DNA of 64,000 nucleotides from Synechococcus sp. RSCCF101 (GTDB lineage Bacteria; Cyanobacteriota; Cyanobacteriia; PCC-6307; Cyanobiaceae), in assembly GCF_008807075.1 (NCBI RefSeq), contig NZ_CP035632.1, positions 930,001 to 994,000 of the forward strand, in the 5' to 3' direction. Below, in pieces: positions 62,259-64,000 of the stretch; within the stretch, counting starts at the first letter, position 1, and every line of letters starts with the position of its first letter. Position numbers and translations under genes: made by a program. A model generated the notes under the pieces. That model had not been told where the DNA came from, made no database searches, and saw nothing but the letters and a program-made list of their open reading frames with translations.

Positions 62259-64000
62259 CTAGAACACCGAGTCGAAGCGGCTGCTGAAGGGATGGGAGGT
62301 GCCGCGATGCACCAGTCCCTCGCGCAGCTGCATGGTGATGACTTCACCCTGGCGGAGATCCATGGTGGCGCCCCGCACCCCCACGATGACGGGAATGCCG
62401 AGGCGCTGGGCGATCACGGCGGCATGGCTGCCGCTGCCCTCGGCCTCGGTGATCACACCGCAGGCCTGGCGGATGGCCTCGAGATAGGCGGCGTTGGTCT
62501 CGCGCACCACGAGGATCTCGCCCGGTTCCAGACGGGCGGCATCGTCGGAGGTCTGGGCCAGTCGCACCCGTCCGCTGACCTGGCCGCTGCCGATGCCCAG
62601 GCCGCGGCCCAGCACGGCCGAGACGATGCCCACTTTCACCAGATCGGTGGAACCGCTCACCCCGGCCAGGGTGCCGGCGGTCTGCACCACCAGATCGCCA
62701 TCCTTGAGGAGGCCCATGTCCTGGGCCACCCCCATCGCCACGGTGAAGGTGCCGGTGGTGGTGGTCTGCTCGGAGATCAGCAGCGGGTTCACGCCCCAGA
62801 CCAGCTGCAGCTTGCGCGCCACCGGCACCTCGCTGGTGATGGCCAGGATCGGCGTGGACGGCCGGAACTTGCTCACGTTGTGGGCTGTGGCTCCCGACTT
62901 GGTGAGCGGCAGGATGGCGGCTGCATCCAGCTGACGCGCGATGTTGCTCACCGCCTGGCTGATGGCGTTGGGGATGGTGCAGGCCACGTGGCTCTCACCG
63001 TCGTGCTGGGGATAGTCCTTCTCGATGCGGCGGGCGATGCGGGCCATGGTGGCCACCGCTTCCACGGGGAAATCGCCCACAGCGGTCTCGTTGGAGAGCA
63101 TCACCGCATCGGTGCCATCGAGGATGGCATTGGCCACATCGCTCACCTCGGCCCGGGTGGGGCGGGGGCTGGAGGCCATGGAATCGAGCATCTGGGTGGC
63201 CGTGATGATCGGGATTCCAAGGCTGTTGGCCTTGCGGATCAGATCCTTCTGCAGCAGCGGCACCTCTTCGGCGGGCATCTCCACGCCCAGGTCACCGCGA
63301 GCCACCATCACGCCATCACAGAGCGGGAGAATGGCGTCGATCTGATCGATGGCTTCGAATTTCTCGATCTTGGCGACCACGGGCGTGGTGTAGCCGTGCT
63401 CCCGGATGAGCTCGCGGATCTCCTCCATGTCGGAGGGATTGCGCACGAAGCTCAGGGCCACCCAGTCCACGCCCTGCTGCAGCCCGAAGGCCAGATCGCG
63501 CCGGTCCTTGGGCGTGAGGGCCCGCACCGAGAGCTGCACGTCGGGGAAGTTGACCCCCTTGTTGTTGGAGAGCACACCGCCGCAGGTCACAACGCAGTGA
63601 AGGGTGTGCTCGTCGTTGTCGACCCGCACCACCTGCATCTCGACGCGCCCGTCATCGAGCAGGATGCGGCTGCCGGCACTGACCTCCTCCGCCAGCCGGT
63701 CGTAGGTGACCGTGGCCACGCTCTGATTGCAGCGCACGTCCCTGGAGGTGAGGGCGAACGCGTCACCGTTCTGCAGGGTGATCGGCCCCTCCTCGAAACG
63801 GCCGAGGCGGATCTTGGGGCCCTGCAGATCCTGGAGGATGCCGATGTGGGTGCCCAGCTCGTGGGCCACCTGGCGGATCGTGGCAATGCGCGTGGCGTGA
63901 TCGCTGTGATCGCCGTGGGAGAAGTTGAGACGGAAGGTGGTGGCGCCGGCCTCGATCAGGCGACGCAGCACCTCGGGGGATTCGGTGGAGGGGCCGATGG
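62259..64000 (-). CDS. pyk: Pyruvate kinase with C-terminal PEP-utiliser domain (5' end outside window)
   Basis: Pyruvate kinase transfers phosphate from PEP to ADP at the end of glycolysis. The frame is still open at base 64000; the visible sequence begins with an IGPSTESPEVLRRLIEAG segment just after the family's N-terminus. It shows FRLNFSHG, LQDLQGPKIR, the substrate loop KIEKFEAIDQIDAIL, VARGDLGVEMPAEEVP and ATQMLDSM, plus the C-terminal allosteric domain. An extra PEP-utiliser mobile domain follows (about the last 85 residues, with TEAEGSGSHAAVIAQRLGIPVIVGV), typical of the long cyanobacterial form. Catalytic Lys and Asp are intact. The stop at 62259 is followed by the MacB permease 86 bp downstream. 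Confidence 0.96.
   Translation of the reverse strand, partial: IGPSTESPEVLRRLIEAGATTFRLNFSHGDHSDHATRIATIRQVAHELGTHIGILQDLQGPKIRLGRFEEGPITLQNGDAFALTSRDVRCNQSVATVTYDRLAEEVSAGSRILLDDGRVEMQVVRVDNDEHTLHCVVTCGGVLSNNKGVNFPDVQLSVRALTPKDRRDLAFGLQQGVDWVALSFVRNPSDMEEIRELIREHGYTTPVVAKIEKFEAIDQIDAILPLCDGVMVARGDLGVEMPAEEVPLLQKDLIRKANSLGIPIITATQMLDSMASSPRPTRAEVSDVANAILDGTDAVMLSNETAVGDFPVEAVATMARIARRIEKDYPQHDGESHVACTIPNAISQAVSNIARQLDAAAILPLTKSGATAHNVSKFRPSTPILAITSEVPVARKLQLVWGVNPLLISEQTTTTGTFTVAMGVAQDMGLLKDGDLVVQTAGTLAGVSGSTDLVKVGIVSAVLGRGLGIGSGQVSGRVRLAQTSDDAARLEPGEILVVRETNAAYLEAIRQACGVITEAEGSGSHAAVIAQRLGIPVIVGVRGATMDLRQGEVITMQLREGLVHRGTSHPFSSRFDSVF

Overview
The window comes from a GC-rich picocyanobacterium, most likely a Cyanobium / freshwater-type Synechococcus (alpha-cyanobacterium). 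The evidence is the mix of photosynthesis and thylakoid genes (petN, a high-light-inducible protein, thf1/psb29, a Psb32-type TPM protein, a pentapeptide-repeat lumenal protein, a PSI-accumulation-factor homologue), many cyanobacteria-restricted families (DUF3685, DUF3727, DUF1830, DUF2103, DUF7219-like, TIGR04168), a Calvin-cycle block (fba, prk) next to accD-leuB-lpxD-proB, and a phosphoribulokinase of the proteobacterial class I type. I saw no tRNA or rRNA gene, CRISPR array, insertion sequence or prophage. This is chromosomal backbone with scattered accessory genes.

Layout. 1-5.7 kb: end of a degenerate EAL protein, two alpha/beta hydrolases, acyltransferase-3, glycosyltransferase-2, DUF547 and PlsC-type genes. 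5.7-9.6 kb: a small hli operon, a DUF1348-DUF3050 pair, a peroxiredoxin broken by a frameshift, and orphan small membrane proteins. 9.6-16.7 kb: ilvD, a divergent uracil phosphoribosyltransferase homologue, purS-purQ-LD-carboxypeptidase (each overlapping the next) and fba. 16.7-31.6 kb: a long minus-strand block, listed here from its upstream end: fur-type regulator, DUF3685, PSI factor, CofE-like protein, a conserved unknown, ruvX, DUF3727, yqeG, proB, lpxD, leuB, prk, a small hidden gene, pilD, accD, a lumenal/secreted unknown and a Gfo/Idh/MocA oxidoreductase. 31.6-34.4 kb: hisA, CSP41-like, pgsA and CBS genes. 34.4-43.7 kb: nadA and a compact minus-strand locus that carries all four genes of the 'ligase-associated DNA damage response' set (exonuclease, ATP-dependent ligase, Lhr-type helicase, PdeM phosphoesterase), with a glutathione S-transferase and a proline-rich membrane protein coupled to it. 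43.7-53.5 kb: a TIGR04168 phosphoesterase plus a MurG/arabinokinase-like glycosyltransferase, secreted muramidase, Psb32-like protein, MidA-type methyltransferase, aroB, an orphan sugar-ABC permease, purK, DUF2103 and clpS. 53.5-64 kb: petN, a 56-aa membrane protein, cofH, an anchored unknown, thf1, clpP, ftsH, DUF1830, a MacB-type permease and the pyruvate kinase gene running off the right edge.

Several genes form translationally coupled chains with ATGA/GTGA/TTGA overlaps. The main sequence-level oddities are: two one-base changes in G-runs that break or hide genes (peroxiredoxin near 8280 and the small gene upstream of pilD near 20322); perfect hairpins in the hli and fba leaders; a 13-bp perfect inverted repeat between the divergent thf1 and clpP genes; a 26-bp perfect palindrome between clpP and its convergent neighbour; and a 124-bp convergent coding overlap at the 3' end of thf1. 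All family assignments rest on motif recognition by eye, not on database searches.
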